A stretch of DNA of 32,519 nt from the NCBI GenBank assembly GCA_903829815.1, contig CAIKRR010000051.1:1-32519 (forward strand), given 5' to 3'. This document shows, in pieces, positions 15,919 to 24,333 of this stretch (its first letter is position 1; every line of letters begins with the position of its first letter). The notes under the pieces are model-generated. The model saw nothing but the letters and a program-made list of their open reading frames with translations, had not been told where the DNA came from and searched no databases. The stretch comes from an uncultured Pseudomonadota bacterium. GTDB taxonomy: Bacteria > Pseudomonadota > Gammaproteobacteria > Burkholderiales > SG8-39. The position numbers were made by a program, and so were the translations under genes.

Positions 15919-17297
15919 TCGATCTGAAATACCAGTCGGGCTTTGGCAACGAGTTTGCAAGCGAAGCCCTGCCTGGTGCATTGCCCCAGGGTCAGAACAG
16001 CCCGCAGCAGTGTGCCTGGGGGCTGTATGCCGAGCAGTGGAATGGCAGTGCGTTTGCCGCGCCCCGCGCGGCCAACCGGCGCACCTGGGTGTATCGCATC
16101 CGCCCCTCGGCGGTTTGTCCGGCCTTTGTCCAGCGTGATGCGGGCCTCTGGCTGACGGCACCGCTTGCCGGCGGCTGGTCGCCCAACCCGTTGCGCTGGA
16201 GTCCGTTCGCCGTGAGCGATGCGCCGGTTGACTTCGTCGATGGCATGGCAACGCTTGCCGCCAATGGCGATCCGGTGATGCAGGCGGGCATCGCCATTCA
16301 TGTGTATCGGGCGAATCGCTCGATGACCGACCGCGTGTTCTTCGATGCCGATGGCGAGTTGCTGGTGGTGCCGCAGTCTGGCCGCCTGCGGGTCGTGACC
16401 GAACTGGGCGTTCTCGAGGTGGCCCCGCTCGAGGTGCTGCTCATTCCGCGCGGTCTGCGCTTTCGGGTGGAGCTTCCCGACGGGGTCTCGCGCGGCCATG
16501 TGTGCGAGAACTACGGTGCGTCGCTGCGCTTGCCTGATCTGGGCCTCATCGGCGCCAACGGGCTTGCCAATGCGCGCGATTTTCTCGCCCCGGTGGCGGC
16601 CTTCGAAGACCGCGATGACCCGGTCGAACTCCTCGGCAAGGCCGGCGGGCGGCTCTGGGTCACCCGGCTCGGTCACTCGCCGTTCGACGTGGTGGCCTGG
16701 CATGGCAATCTCGCGCCCTGCAAGTACGACCTCACGCGTTTTGTCACGCTCTTCACCGTGAGCGTCGACCATACCGATCCGTCGATCTACACCGCGCTCA
16801 CCTCGCCCTCCGATCTGGCGGGTACGTCCAACCTCGACTTCGTGGTGATCCCGCCCCGCTGGCTGGTGGCCGAGCACACGTTCCGGCCGCCGTACTTTCA
16901 TCGCAATGTGATGAGCGAGTTTCTGGGGCTCCTCAGCGGTGAGCACGATGCCAAGTCGGCCGGGCTTGCAGAGGGCGCTACCCTCGCGACGGTGGCGGGG
17001 TCGGCCGCCGCCGGCCCGGCCAGCACTCAAGGCACGGGCACCGATACCCATGCCTTCGTCCCGGGCAGCGCCAGCCTGCACAACAGTGGCGTGCCGCACG
17101 GGCCCGATGCTGCCGCATATCGACGTGCTTCCACCGAAGCGCTGGTACCGCAGAAGACGGCGGGCTCCTACGCGTTCATGTTCGAGACCCGTTATCCCTT
17201 GGTGCCCAGTGCCTTTGCGCTGGCTGCCCCCGAGCGCCATGTCGACTACCCGTCGGTGTGGGCTGACATCGACAAGCAGTTCAATGGCCGGCCCTGA
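15915..17297 (+). CDS. hmgA: Homogentisate 1,2-dioxygenase
   Basis: A 460-residue ring-cleavage dioxygenase that converts homogentisate to maleylacetoacetate. The opening YQSGFGNEFASEALPGALP is the standard family start. Iron ligands and catalytic residues are all visible: His263 (AWHGN, catalytic), His329 and Glu335 (PPYFHRNVMSEF) and His395 (PHGPD). I chose the GTG at 15915, which overlaps the preceding stop as GTGA and has AGGA six bases upstream; a GTG nine codons earlier is possible. Oddity: residues 352-380 (16968-17054) are a 29-residue Ala/Gly/Thr-rich insertion between the iron-ligand helix and the FVPGSASLHN strand, absent from typical members (about 430-445 residues). The usual partners maiA and fahA are not adjacent. 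Confidence 0.95.
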   Translation: MIDLKYQSGFGNEFASEALPGALPQGQNSPQQCAWGLYAEQWNGSAFAAPRAANRRTWVYRIRPSAVCPAFVQRDAGLWLTAPLAGGWSPNPLRWSPFAVSDAPVDFVDGMATLAANGDPVMQAGIAIHVYRANRSMTDRVFFDADGELLVVPQSGRLRVVTELGVLEVAPLEVLLIPRGLRFRVELPDGVSRGHVCENYGASLRLPDLGLIGANGLANARDFLAPVAAFEDRDDPVELLGKAGGRLWVTRLGHSPFDVVAWHGNLAPCKYDLTRFVTLFTVSVDHTDPSIYTALTSPSDLAGTSNLDFVVIPPRWLVAEHTFRPPYFHRNVMSEFLGLLSGEHDAKSAGLAEGATLATVAGSAAAGPASTQGTGTDTHAFVPGSASLHNSGVPHGPDAAAYRRASTEALVPQKTAGSYAFMFETRYPLVPSAFALAAPERHVDYPSVWADIDKQFNGRP

Positions 17298-17327
17298 CCG
17301 GTGCAGCAGGCAAGGAGCAGTGCGGCA

Positions 17328-18947
17328 ATGACAGAACGACTCGACACCACGGTGCTGATTGTGGGAGGCGGCCCGGTAGGGCTCAGTTGTGCGATGGAGT
17401 TGGCCCATCGCGGCATCGACTGCCTGCTGCTCGAGCGTGGCGACGGCGTGGTGCGCCTCTCGAAGATGGGTCTGGTGTCGGTGCGCACGATGGAATTCTG
17501 TCGCCGCTGGGGCATCGCCGATCGGGTGCGCGATTGCGGTTTCCCACTCGACTACCCGATCAATCAGGTGTTCTGCACCAGTCTGGCCGGCCATCTCATC
17601 CATCGCATTCCTTACCCGAGCATGCGCGATGAGCCGATTCCACCGCAAAGCCCCGAGCGGCGTCAGCGCTGCCCGCAACTGTGGTTCGATCCGCTGCTCG
17701 CCCGTGCCGTGCACGAACAGGATGACCACGCCACCGTGCGCTACGAGTGCGAACTCGAGCGCCTCGAGCAGGATGGTGAGCGTGTGCGTGGCTACGCGCG
17801 CGACCTGCGCACCGGCCAACCGGTGGAGATTGCAGCGCAGTACGCCATTGCCTGCGACGGTGCGGGTAGTGGCATTCGTCGTGCACTGGGCATCGCTTTC
17901 GAGGGCGAGACCCTGAGCTACTCCACCGGCATCTACTTTCGGTCGCCGGGTCTCGTACATCGCCATCCGATGGGCCCGGCCGAGCGCTACATGCTGATTG
18001 GCCCGGAGGGCACCTGGGGCAATCTCACCGTGGTCGATGGCGATGCCTACTGGCGCCTCACCGTTACCGGTCCGCGCGGGCGTGTCGAGGCCGATGACTT
18101 CGATGCCGAAGGTTGGCTGCGGCGCTGTCTGGGTGACGATTCGATTCCGTTCGAAATCGACGCGGTCATGCCCTGGCGGCGCAGTCGTCTGGTGGCCGAG
18201 CGCTTCCAGTCGGGGCGCATCTTTCTCGCGGGCGACGCCGCACATGTGACAGCGCCCAACGGGGGCTACGGCATGAACACCGGCATCGCCGATGCGGTCG
18301 ATCTGGGTTGGAAGATCGAGGCAACCCTCGCCGGTTGGGGTGGGCCGGGGCTTCTCGCTCATTACGGTACTGAGCGGCGGCCCGCAGCCCAGCGCGCGGT
18401 CGATGCGGCCGCCAACAATTTCTCGCGCTTTGCGCCTGCGCTCGACTACACCGATGTGCTCGACGAGGGCCCGGCCGGCGAAGCGCGCCGCCGCGTGCTC
18501 GGGGCTTCGTTTGACGAAACCACGCGCGGCGAGTGGGAGACCCTGGGCGTCGTGCTCGGTTACCGCTACGATCAGTCGCCACTCGTGGTGCCCGATGGCT
18601 CGCCGCCCTTTGCCGACGACCCGATCGAGTATCGGCAGACCTCGCGGGCCGGCCACCGCGCGCCGCATGCGTGGCTCTCACCCGGACGCTCGACGCTCGA
18701 CCTCTTTGGCCGCGGGTTCGTGCTGATGCGCCTCGGCGCCGATGCGCCCGATGCAGCACCGATCGAGGCGGCTGCCCGCCGCTGCGGCATGCCCTTGACG
18801 GTGCATGCCTCGGGCGACCCGGCGCTGGCCGTTGCCTATGAGCAGCGTCTGGTTCTGGTGCGGCCCGATGGGCATGTGGCCTGGCGCAGCGACACCCTGC
18901 CTGCCGATGCGGGCCGACTCATCGATACCGTGCGGGGCGCAGCATGA
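17328..18947 (+). CDS. FAD-dependent class A aromatic monooxygenase (MhpA/TfdB-like)
   Basis: A 539-residue flavoprotein hydroxylase. The dinucleotide-binding motif VGGGPVG (about 12-18), the CDGAGS motif (177-182) and the GDAAH motif (303-307) are in the expected order of PHBH-fold enzymes. The C-terminal part (from about residue 460) ends with AYEQRLVLVRPDGHVAWR, the thioredoxin-like tail found in phenol hydroxylase/MhpA/TfdB relatives. These enzymes add an OH group to a phenolic ring using NAD(P)H and O2. AAGGAG lies nine to ten bases before the ATG at 17328. It follows hmgA by 30 bp and overlaps the next Rieske gene by 4 bp (ATGA). A role in making a di- or trihydroxylated ring-cleavage substrate is plausible. 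Confidence 0.93.
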   Translation: MTERLDTTVLIVGGGPVGLSCAMELAHRGIDCLLLERGDGVVRLSKMGLVSVRTMEFCRRWGIADRVRDCGFPLDYPINQVFCTSLAGHLIHRIPYPSMRDEPIPPQSPERRQRCPQLWFDPLLARAVHEQDDHATVRYECELERLEQDGERVRGYARDLRTGQPVEIAAQYAIACDGAGSGIRRALGIAFEGETLSYSTGIYFRSPGLVHRHPMGPAERYMLIGPEGTWGNLTVVDGDAYWRLTVTGPRGRVEADDFDAEGWLRRCLGDDSIPFEIDAVMPWRRSRLVAERFQSGRIFLAGDAAHVTAPNGGYGMNTGIADAVDLGWKIEATLAGWGGPGLLAHYGTERRPAAQRAVDAAANNFSRFAPALDYTDVLDEGPAGEARRRVLGASFDETTRGEWETLGVVLGYRYDQSPLVVPDGSPPFADDPIEYRQTSRAGHRAPHAWLSPGRSTLDLFGRGFVLMRLGADAPDAAPIEAAARRCGMPLTVHASGDPALAVAYEQRLVLVRPDGHVAWRSDTLPADAGRLIDTVRGAA

Positions 18948-20083
18948 GCATGAACCTTCTTGATCATCTTCAACCGGCGATTGCCGATACCCGATTGCCG
19001 CGTGAGCGAGCGCGTCAGATGCCGGGCGAGTTCTATACCTCGGAGGCCATTGCGGCCCTCGAACGGGAGCGCATCTTCCTCGCCGGCTGGCAGCTTGCAG
19101 CCCACGTTGACGAGGTTGCGAAGCCCGGTGACTACCGCTGTCTGCAGATTGCCGGCCAACCCTTCATCGTGTCACGCGATGCGCAAGGCGCGGTGCATGC
19201 CTTCATGAACATGTGCCTGCACCGCGGAGTACCGGTCGCCCAGGGCAGCGGCAATGCCACCGAGTTCAGTTGCCCCTATCACGCCTGGCTCTACGAGATC
19301 GATGGCCGGGTCAGTGCCACCCCCTGGATGGGGCGCTGTGAAATCGACATGAAGGGTGAGCGCCTGCGTCCCTTGCGCACCGCGCTGTGGCGCGGCTGGA
19401 TCTTTGTGAGCTTTGATGCGGCCGTGGCGCCCTTCGAGGCTTTCATCGCGCCCTATGAAGAAGAGCTGTGGTGGTTTCGCACCGATCAGAGTCGCCTCGC
19501 GCGTCGCGAGGTGCTCAGCGTGGGTTGCAACTGGAAATTACTGGTCGAGAACCTCATCGACATCTATCACGTGCCGGTGCTGCACGGGCCTTCCTTTGGC
19601 GGCTTTCTGAAGAGCGATCGCAATGCGCTCGAATTCAAGCTGCTCGAGCGCGGCGGGTGGAGCTACTCGCAGAAGTCGCGCCCGCATTCGACCGGTGGCC
19701 GCCAGATGTTTCCAACCCTGCCCTGGCTCGAAGACCGCGCCTCCGACACCTCGATGAAGGCCGGGCTCTACCCGAACCTGAATCTGTCCTTGCGCTACGA
19801 CAGCCTGCGCATGTGGCAGATCCTGCCGACCTCGGTTGGCACGAGCGAACTGCACATGTACAGCCTCTTTGCGCCCAGCGCCTTTGACGACCCGGCTTTC
19901 GAGTCGAAGTACGACGAGTATCAGCGCTTCATCCTCGGCGCGATCGCGAACGAGGATGGCCCGATGGTGGTGAAACTGCAGACGGCGATGGCTTCGCCCT
20001 TCTATGTGCCTGGCCCCATGGCACATCTGGAAGGGGCGGTGCATCACCTGATGAATCACTACCTCGATGTCGTCACCGCCTGA
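18944..20083 (+). CDS. Rieske non-heme iron ring-hydroxylating oxygenase, alpha subunit
   Basis: A 379-residue oxygenase alpha subunit distinct from the VanA-like one. The Rieske cluster ligands are C91 and H93 (NMCLHRG) and C110 and H113 (SCPYHAW). The catalytic iron site is ENLIDIYHVPVLH with D206, H209 and H214. Its layout fits the Ring_hydroxyl_A family acting on aromatic acids, betaine-like or O-/N-alkyl substrates. No beta subunit, ferredoxin or reductase gene is nearby, so it must borrow electrons from elsewhere. Its ATG overlaps the stop of the flavin monooxygenase gene (ATGA); a second ATG two codons later is possible. Confidence 0.92.
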   Translation: MSMNLLDHLQPAIADTRLPRERARQMPGEFYTSEAIAALERERIFLAGWQLAAHVDEVAKPGDYRCLQIAGQPFIVSRDAQGAVHAFMNMCLHRGVPVAQGSGNATEFSCPYHAWLYEIDGRVSATPWMGRCEIDMKGERLRPLRTALWRGWIFVSFDAAVAPFEAFIAPYEEELWWFRTDQSRLARREVLSVGCNWKLLVENLIDIYHVPVLHGPSFGGFLKSDRNALEFKLLERGGWSYSQKSRPHSTGGRQMFPTLPWLEDRASDTSMKAGLYPNLNLSLRYDSLRMWQILPTSVGTSELHMYSLFAPSAFDDPAFESKYDEYQRFILGAIANEDGPMVVKLQTAMASPFYVPGPMAHLEGAVHHLMNHYLDVVTA

Positions 20084-20090
20084 AGGATCG

Positions 20091-21089
20091 ATGATGAAAC
20101 GCTGTGCGTGTTCTGCCCGAACAGGTTTGCTGCAGGCGATGCTGGCCGCAGGCCTCTTGGCTGCGGCCTTGCCTGCGATGTCGCAAGGCGCCTGGCCCGC
20201 ACGCCCCATCCGGCTCATCGTGCCGTTTCCGGCCGGTGGCGCCCTCGATACCGTCGGCCGCGTGACCGCACAGGCGCTGGCCGAGCGGCTCGACACCTCG
20301 GTGGTGGTGGAGAACCGGGGCGGTGCCTCGGGCGCTATCGGCGTCAACGAGGCGGCGCGCGCCGCGCCTGACGGTCACACGCTCGTCTTTGCCAGTTCCG
20401 ACACGCTCACCATCCTGCCGCTCCTGCGCCGCAATTTGCCCTTTGACCCGGTGCGCGATCTGGCGCCGGTGGCCAAGGTGGCCGACAGCTATCTCATGTT
20501 TGCCGTACACCCTTCGGTCCCGGTGAATTCGATCCGCGAACTCATCGAACTGTCCAAGGCAAAGCCTGGCAGCCTGCGCTACGCCACCCCGGGCAATGGC
20601 ACGGTGCATCACATGAGCTTCGAGTACTTCAACCTGCTCACCGGTGCGCAGATCTCGCAAGTGCCCTTCAATGGCGGAGGCCCGGCCACGGCCGCCGTCA
20701 TCGGTGGGCATGTCGAGGTGCTGATCACCGGGTTCAACGTGTTCAAGTCGGTGCTGGCCGGGCAGTTGCGCGGACTGGCGGTTGCCAAGCCCACGCGCTC
20801 GACCCTGATGCCGGCAGTGCCCAGCATGGCCGAGAGCGGGGTGGCCGACTACCGTGCCTCGTCCTGGTTCGGGGTCTTTGGTCCGGCCGGATTGCCCAAT
20901 GACATCGCGCTGCGCGTGGGGCGCGAACTGGTGGCCATTGCCGCCACGCCTGAATTCCAGCAGAAGGTGACTGCGGTGGGTGGCGATGCCGGCGGCTTGC
21001 CGCGCGACGAGTTCGTGCGTTTTCTGGCGGCCGAGTCGCGCTATTGGCAGAAGATCATCGAGGCCACGCATATCCGCCTCGACGATTGA
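20091..21089 (+). CDS. Bug/TctC-family tricarboxylate-type periplasmic binding protein (1)
   Basis: A 332-residue exported solute receptor. A signal peptide (residues 1-31, ending AMSQG) is followed by WPARPIRLIVPFPAGGALD, the classic Bug opening, and later PFDPVRDLAPVAKVA, YATPGNGTVHHM and VPFNGGGPA, which form the carboxylate-binding pocket. Bug proteins bind organic or aromatic acids and normally feed TctAB membrane subunits, which are not encoded here. GAAGGAT precedes the ATG pair at 20091/20094; either could be used. It follows the oxygenase gene by 7 bp and is last in the plus-strand operon, ending 11 bp from the convergent thioesterase gene. Confidence 0.94.
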   Translation: MMKRCACSARTGLLQAMLAAGLLAAALPAMSQGAWPARPIRLIVPFPAGGALDTVGRVTAQALAERLDTSVVVENRGGASGAIGVNEAARAAPDGHTLVFASSDTLTILPLLRRNLPFDPVRDLAPVAKVADSYLMFAVHPSVPVNSIRELIELSKAKPGSLRYATPGNGTVHHMSFEYFNLLTGAQISQVPFNGGGPATAAVIGGHVEVLITGFNVFKSVLAGQLRGLAVAKPTRSTLMPAVPSMAESGVADYRASSWFGVFGPAGLPNDIALRVGRELVAIAATPEFQQKVTAVGGDAGGLPRDEFVRFLAAESRYWQKIIEATHIRLDD

Positions 21090-21100
21090 GCCTGCGCCAA

Positions 21101-21514
21101 TCAGCCCGGTGTGGTCTTGCGCTGTACTCGCTCGTCAAACCGCACCACGTTCACCACCACCCGCTCGTGGCGCCCATCACCGATCAGTTCGCGCTCGTCA
21201 TGCGCCTCGAGCTTGAAGTGGATGGTGCGGGCGCCGATGGCGGTTACGGTTGCCGTTGCGCGCACCTGCATCCCCACCGGCGTGGCAGCGATATGCCGGA
21301 TGTCGAGCACGGTGCCCAGACTCTGGTGGCCGGCCGGCAACCGGTGCTCGCAGGCAGCGAGGGCAGCGGCCTCGAAGAGGTTGATCATCACGGGGGTGGC
21401 GAGGACCGCAATCTTGCCGCTCCCGACCAGCGGTGCAGTGTGCTCGGCGGCCACGACCAGAGTGGCTTCGCCGGTCATGCCCGGGGCAATGTGTTCAAGC
21501 AGGTTGGCATTCAT
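21101..21514 (-). CDS. Fluoroacetyl-CoA-thioesterase-like (FlK-type) hotdog thioesterase
   Basis: A 137-residue single hotdog-fold protein. It aligns well by eye with FlK-type acyl-CoA thioesterases: the catalytic Thr40 and Glu48 in LATPVMINLFEAAAL, His74 in DIRHIAATPVG, GDGRHERVVV, and the characteristic end RFDERVQRKTTPG. These enzymes hydrolyse short acyl-CoA thioesters; true FlK protects against fluoroacetate, but most homologues have other, unknown acyl groups. Its ATG overlaps the stop of the 708-residue upstream gene by 4 bp, so the two are co-translated. In this context it may release CoA from a dead-end pathway intermediate. Confidence 0.88.
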   Translation of the reverse strand: MNANLLEHIAPGMTGEATLVVAAEHTAPLVGSGKIAVLATPVMINLFEAAALAACEHRLPAGHQSLGTVLDIRHIAATPVGMQVRATATVTAIGARTIHFKLEAHDERELIGDGRHERVVVNVVRFDERVQRKTTPG

Positions 21515-23637
21515 AGCGCAGCATCGTACTCCGCCTGCAGCAGACGCTTCAGACGTGAGGCATCGCGCAGGGGGCGCAGCATCGGGTAGCCGGCCGGCCG
21601 GGGAGTGATCGTCAGCAGATAGGAGACCACCGCGTCGAGGGCAGCCAGGGTATCGGAGCCGGTTCCCTTGCCGAGCAGTGCCTTCAAGACCTCGCGGGCG
21701 ACCGTCGATTCCGGATTGCGAACCGTGTGGAGTCGATGGATACCGCTGGTTTCCTTCTTGTAGGTGGCGAGAGCGCGGGCGATACCCTCGCGGCGTGCCA
21801 TGAGCCGATCGCGCTCGACCTTCGCCGATGCCTGCATCAGGGTGGCCAGTTGTGCGGCTGCCTCGTCTTCGGCTGCCTGGCGTGCCAGCAGCATCTGAAC
21901 TGCAGCAGCATCGATAATCGAGCGCCGGTAGGCATCTTCGGCCGCCCGCTGCGCCGCCAGATGCTTGATCGCGAACGCATTGAGCGTGGCTTCGCGAGCC
22001 TCACGGAATTGCCGTTTTTCCTCGTGCTGGCGGGCAAACGCCGAGAGGGTTGCGACACGATCCGCATGCATTGCCTGATGGCGATCGAAATTGGCGGTCA
22101 CCAGATCCGAGCTCAACTGGTGCACCTGTTCGCGATTCTGGTTCACCCGGAACCTGGAATTCTTCAGGATCGATTTCGCGCTTTCGACCAGTTTTTCGAC
22201 GCGTGCGGAATTGATGTCCAGGTACATCTGGAAGAAGCTGCTCTGCGAGTTCCACGCCGCGTCGGCCGCCACGATTTCGAGGACGTCGAGGGCAGGCATG
22301 GTGGCAATGAAGTAGCACCCGAGCAGCGGGCATCGCTGCATGGCCGCCGTGAACTCGGTGATGGCCACCGCTCCCCCGGCGCGGCGTGCTTTCACGGCAT
22401 CGATGACCCATCGTGGCGACTTCAGTCCGAACGAGATCGACATCTCGCCATCGAGGGGGGCGGCTCGCCATGCCACCAGGATGCGATTGGCCTCGATCAT
22501 CTGGTAGTAGTTCAGACCGAATCCGATCATGTCCTGGAAGAGGTGCGCAACCGCCGTGGCTGCCCCGACCACACTCGATGCCGTCTGCGTCGGGTCAAAG
22601 CCGGCGGCGAAGGCTATGGCACCCTCCACGGCAGCCTGGGTGGACTTCTTGAATTCCTCGTCGAGCAGTTTTTCGAGTGCCGCAAAGGCGGCGTTGGCAT
22701 CACCCGGGGCGATGATGTCCTTGCGTGCTACCGCGCACTCGTTGTACTGCCGATAGGCCTGGGTCGCGTCATAGAGGCCCTTGGCGACCCGGGCTGCACC
22801 GACGACCGTGTTCAGGAGTGGAATCAGGCCGACGATTTCGGTGTAGCGCTCAGGGCCGAGCACGCGCTGTGCCGCGCTGATCATCTGTTGGAAGACGCTG
22901 TCCTGCGAGACCTGCAGCGCGTTGGCGATGTAGCCCTCGAAGGTCGATGTGTCCGGCGGCGACGCGGGCGCTGGAGCGCCGTTCAGGACCGTACTCACCT
23001 GCGACATGGCGTTGGTCGCCTCGCTGTAGAACCCCTGCGCGGTCTGGGCCAGTGCCGTAGCCTGCGTGCCTCGGGCGTCGCGTGCCGCCGTGACCTCGGC
23101 GCGTGCTGCCTGCTCGCGCAGGTCATCAATGAGCGAGTTGCTGCGCAGCAGGGTCCCGAGGACGCCCCTGGTCTTGATCTTCTCGAGCGTCGTGCACGCC
23201 GCGTCGAAGCTTTCGCGCCAGCTCGATGGCTTGAGTTCGACCCGCGCACCTGCGAGCGCGGTTTTCAGGCGCACGGTACGCTGAAAGGTGTAGTCGATCA
23301 TCGCCTGTTCCTCCTCGTCGGAGATGCCAGTCGATGGGGTCGTGGTCAGAAACGTTCCGAGCGCCTGCAGGATGCCGTTGCCATCGCGGTTCACCTTTCC
23401 AAGCAGGTGAAGCCGGTCTGCATGGGAAGCTTTCTTGGTCATGTAGGCGTCGTAGGCGCGCTTCAGTTCGACGTATTCGTCGGCAATCGACTGGCCCACG
23501 GGGCCCTTGGTCGTGCGCGCCTCGGCGTAGGCAAGGAAGGCCGTGTTCAGCGCCTTGAATTGAGGGCTGCCACCACGAAGGGTCTTTGCCTGGGTCTGAG
23601 TCCGCCAGATGTCGGCGGTGGGGAAGGTGCGTGCCAT
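21511..23637 (-). CDS. 708-residue helical protein of unknown family
   Basis: I do not recognise this protein. It has no signal peptide and reads as almost entirely helical. Residues 1-215 are polar helices. A Pro/Ala linker (APAPASPPDTS) is near 221-231. Residues 268-290 and 335-385 contain Gly/Ala-rich, weakly hydrophobic helices (GLIPLLNTVVGAARVAKGLY; AIAFAAG; SSVVGAATAVAHL). A further hydrophobic stretch, CPLLGCYFIATMPALDVLEI, is at 436-455. Residues about 500-630 form a charged Ala/Arg/Glu/Gln-rich region typical of a long coiled coil. The profile recalls pore-forming or membrane-interacting helical proteins, but that is speculation. It lies 10 bp after the dioxygenase-like gene and overlaps the thioesterase by 4 bp; its ribosome site is weak, suggesting translational coupling. 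Confidence 0.8.
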   Translation of the reverse strand: MARTFPTADIWRTQTQAKTLRGGSPQFKALNTAFLAYAEARTTKGPVGQSIADEYVELKRAYDAYMTKKASHADRLHLLGKVNRDGNGILQALGTFLTTTPSTGISDEEEQAMIDYTFQRTVRLKTALAGARVELKPSSWRESFDAACTTLEKIKTRGVLGTLLRSNSLIDDLREQAARAEVTAARDARGTQATALAQTAQGFYSEATNAMSQVSTVLNGAPAPASPPDTSTFEGYIANALQVSQDSVFQQMISAAQRVLGPERYTEIVGLIPLLNTVVGAARVAKGLYDATQAYRQYNECAVARKDIIAPGDANAAFAALEKLLDEEFKKSTQAAVEGAIAFAAGFDPTQTASSVVGAATAVAHLFQDMIGFGLNYYQMIEANRILVAWRAAPLDGEMSISFGLKSPRWVIDAVKARRAGGAVAITEFTAAMQRCPLLGCYFIATMPALDVLEIVAADAAWNSQSSFFQMYLDINSARVEKLVESAKSILKNSRFRVNQNREQVHQLSSDLVTANFDRHQAMHADRVATLSAFARQHEEKRQFREAREATLNAFAIKHLAAQRAAEDAYRRSIIDAAAVQMLLARQAAEDEAAAQLATLMQASAKVERDRLMARREGIARALATYKKETSGIHRLHTVRNPESTVAREVLKALLGKGTGSDTLAALDAVVSYLLTITPRPAGYPMLRPLRDASRLKRLLQAEYDAAL

Positions 23638-23647
23638 GATCAGGTCA

Positions 23648-24169
23648 TTACCTGAAGGATTCGGGTCGCGGCATCACGTGTCCGCACGCCGCGCAGGTGC
23701 GATGCGCTTCCGATTCGTAAAAGGCGCGATAGGCCCCGCTCACCGGGTCGGTCGCGTAATCGGCGACGACGAAGCGTTCTTCATGCAGCGGATGGTCGCA
23801 GGCCGGGCAGAACCAATGGAAGGCATCGATCTCGCCCGCTCGGCGCTGCCGCTCGATGACGAGCAGGAAGGCGTCGGGTGGAAAACGCGGTGAATGCGGG
23901 ATGCCCGCTGCGGTGTAGATCGTGCAGCCTTCCTTCAGCACCGCAATCTCCTCCTTGCCCTCGGGGGTGCGGTAGTGCAGGTTCATCTCGCCCTTGATCA
24001 TGTACATGATCTCGTCGGACGGGTTCACATGAAACTCGCTGCGATACTCCCGACCGCGCGCAACGAAGGCGAGGGACTCGGGGCGTTGCCACATCACGTG
24101 CACGCGTCGGCCGCTAGCGGCCAGTTCGCGTGCGATGGCGTGAAGGTCTGCGATGGGCATGGGCAGCAT
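23648..24169 (-). CDS. nbaC: 3-hydroxyanthranilate 3,4-dioxygenase (or close homologue)
   Basis: A 173-residue cupin dioxygenase that opens the ring of 3-hydroxyanthranilate between C3 and C4. Catalytic iron ligands are H47 and E53 (FHVNPSDEIMY) and H92 (IPHSPR). Residues that hold the substrate in characterised enzymes also appear conserved (R43, R95, E106 in VIERQR). The bacterial second iron site is complete with two CxxC pairs (C121/C124 in CPACDH and C159/C162 in CAACGH). Length matches the family (about 170-186). The first ATG has CGGAG seven bases upstream; an ATG three codons on is possible. It diverges from a formamidase-like gene, consistent with a kynurenine-type or aminophenol pathway, though kynureninase and kynurenine monooxygenase are not present. 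Confidence 0.85.
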   Translation of the reverse strand: MLPMPIADLHAIARELAASGRRVHVMWQRPESLAFVARGREYRSEFHVNPSDEIMYMIKGEMNLHYRTPEGKEEIAVLKEGCTIYTAAGIPHSPRFPPDAFLLVIERQRRAGEIDAFHWFCPACDHPLHEERFVVADYATDPVSGAYRAFYESEAHRTCAACGHVMPRPESFR

Positions 24170-24333
24170 GAGGGGCTCCGTTGATCGGTGGGTTGGCGGG
24201 TGCCGGGCGAGTCATTCTCGCTCACAGCGCGTGCAGCCTCGAGGATACAGCCCGATTGCGTCCACCGCGTCTCTGGACAAGCCATGACTTCACGCCCTGG
24301 GTTTGCGCCTCACCGTGTGCTGCAAGAGGCCCC

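Noticed and set aside
15885-18668. A very long open frame on the minus strand (over 900 codons) opposite hmgA and the flavin monooxygenase
   Set aside because: It is the antisense shadow of two confidently identified genes with intact catalytic motifs; its translation is Arg/His/Gly-rich with no recognisable domain. High GC content keeps such frames open by chance.
21084-21105. Search for a bidirectional terminator between the convergent receptor and thioesterase genes
   Set aside because: The stops are only 11 bases apart and no stable hairpin with a T-run is visible.
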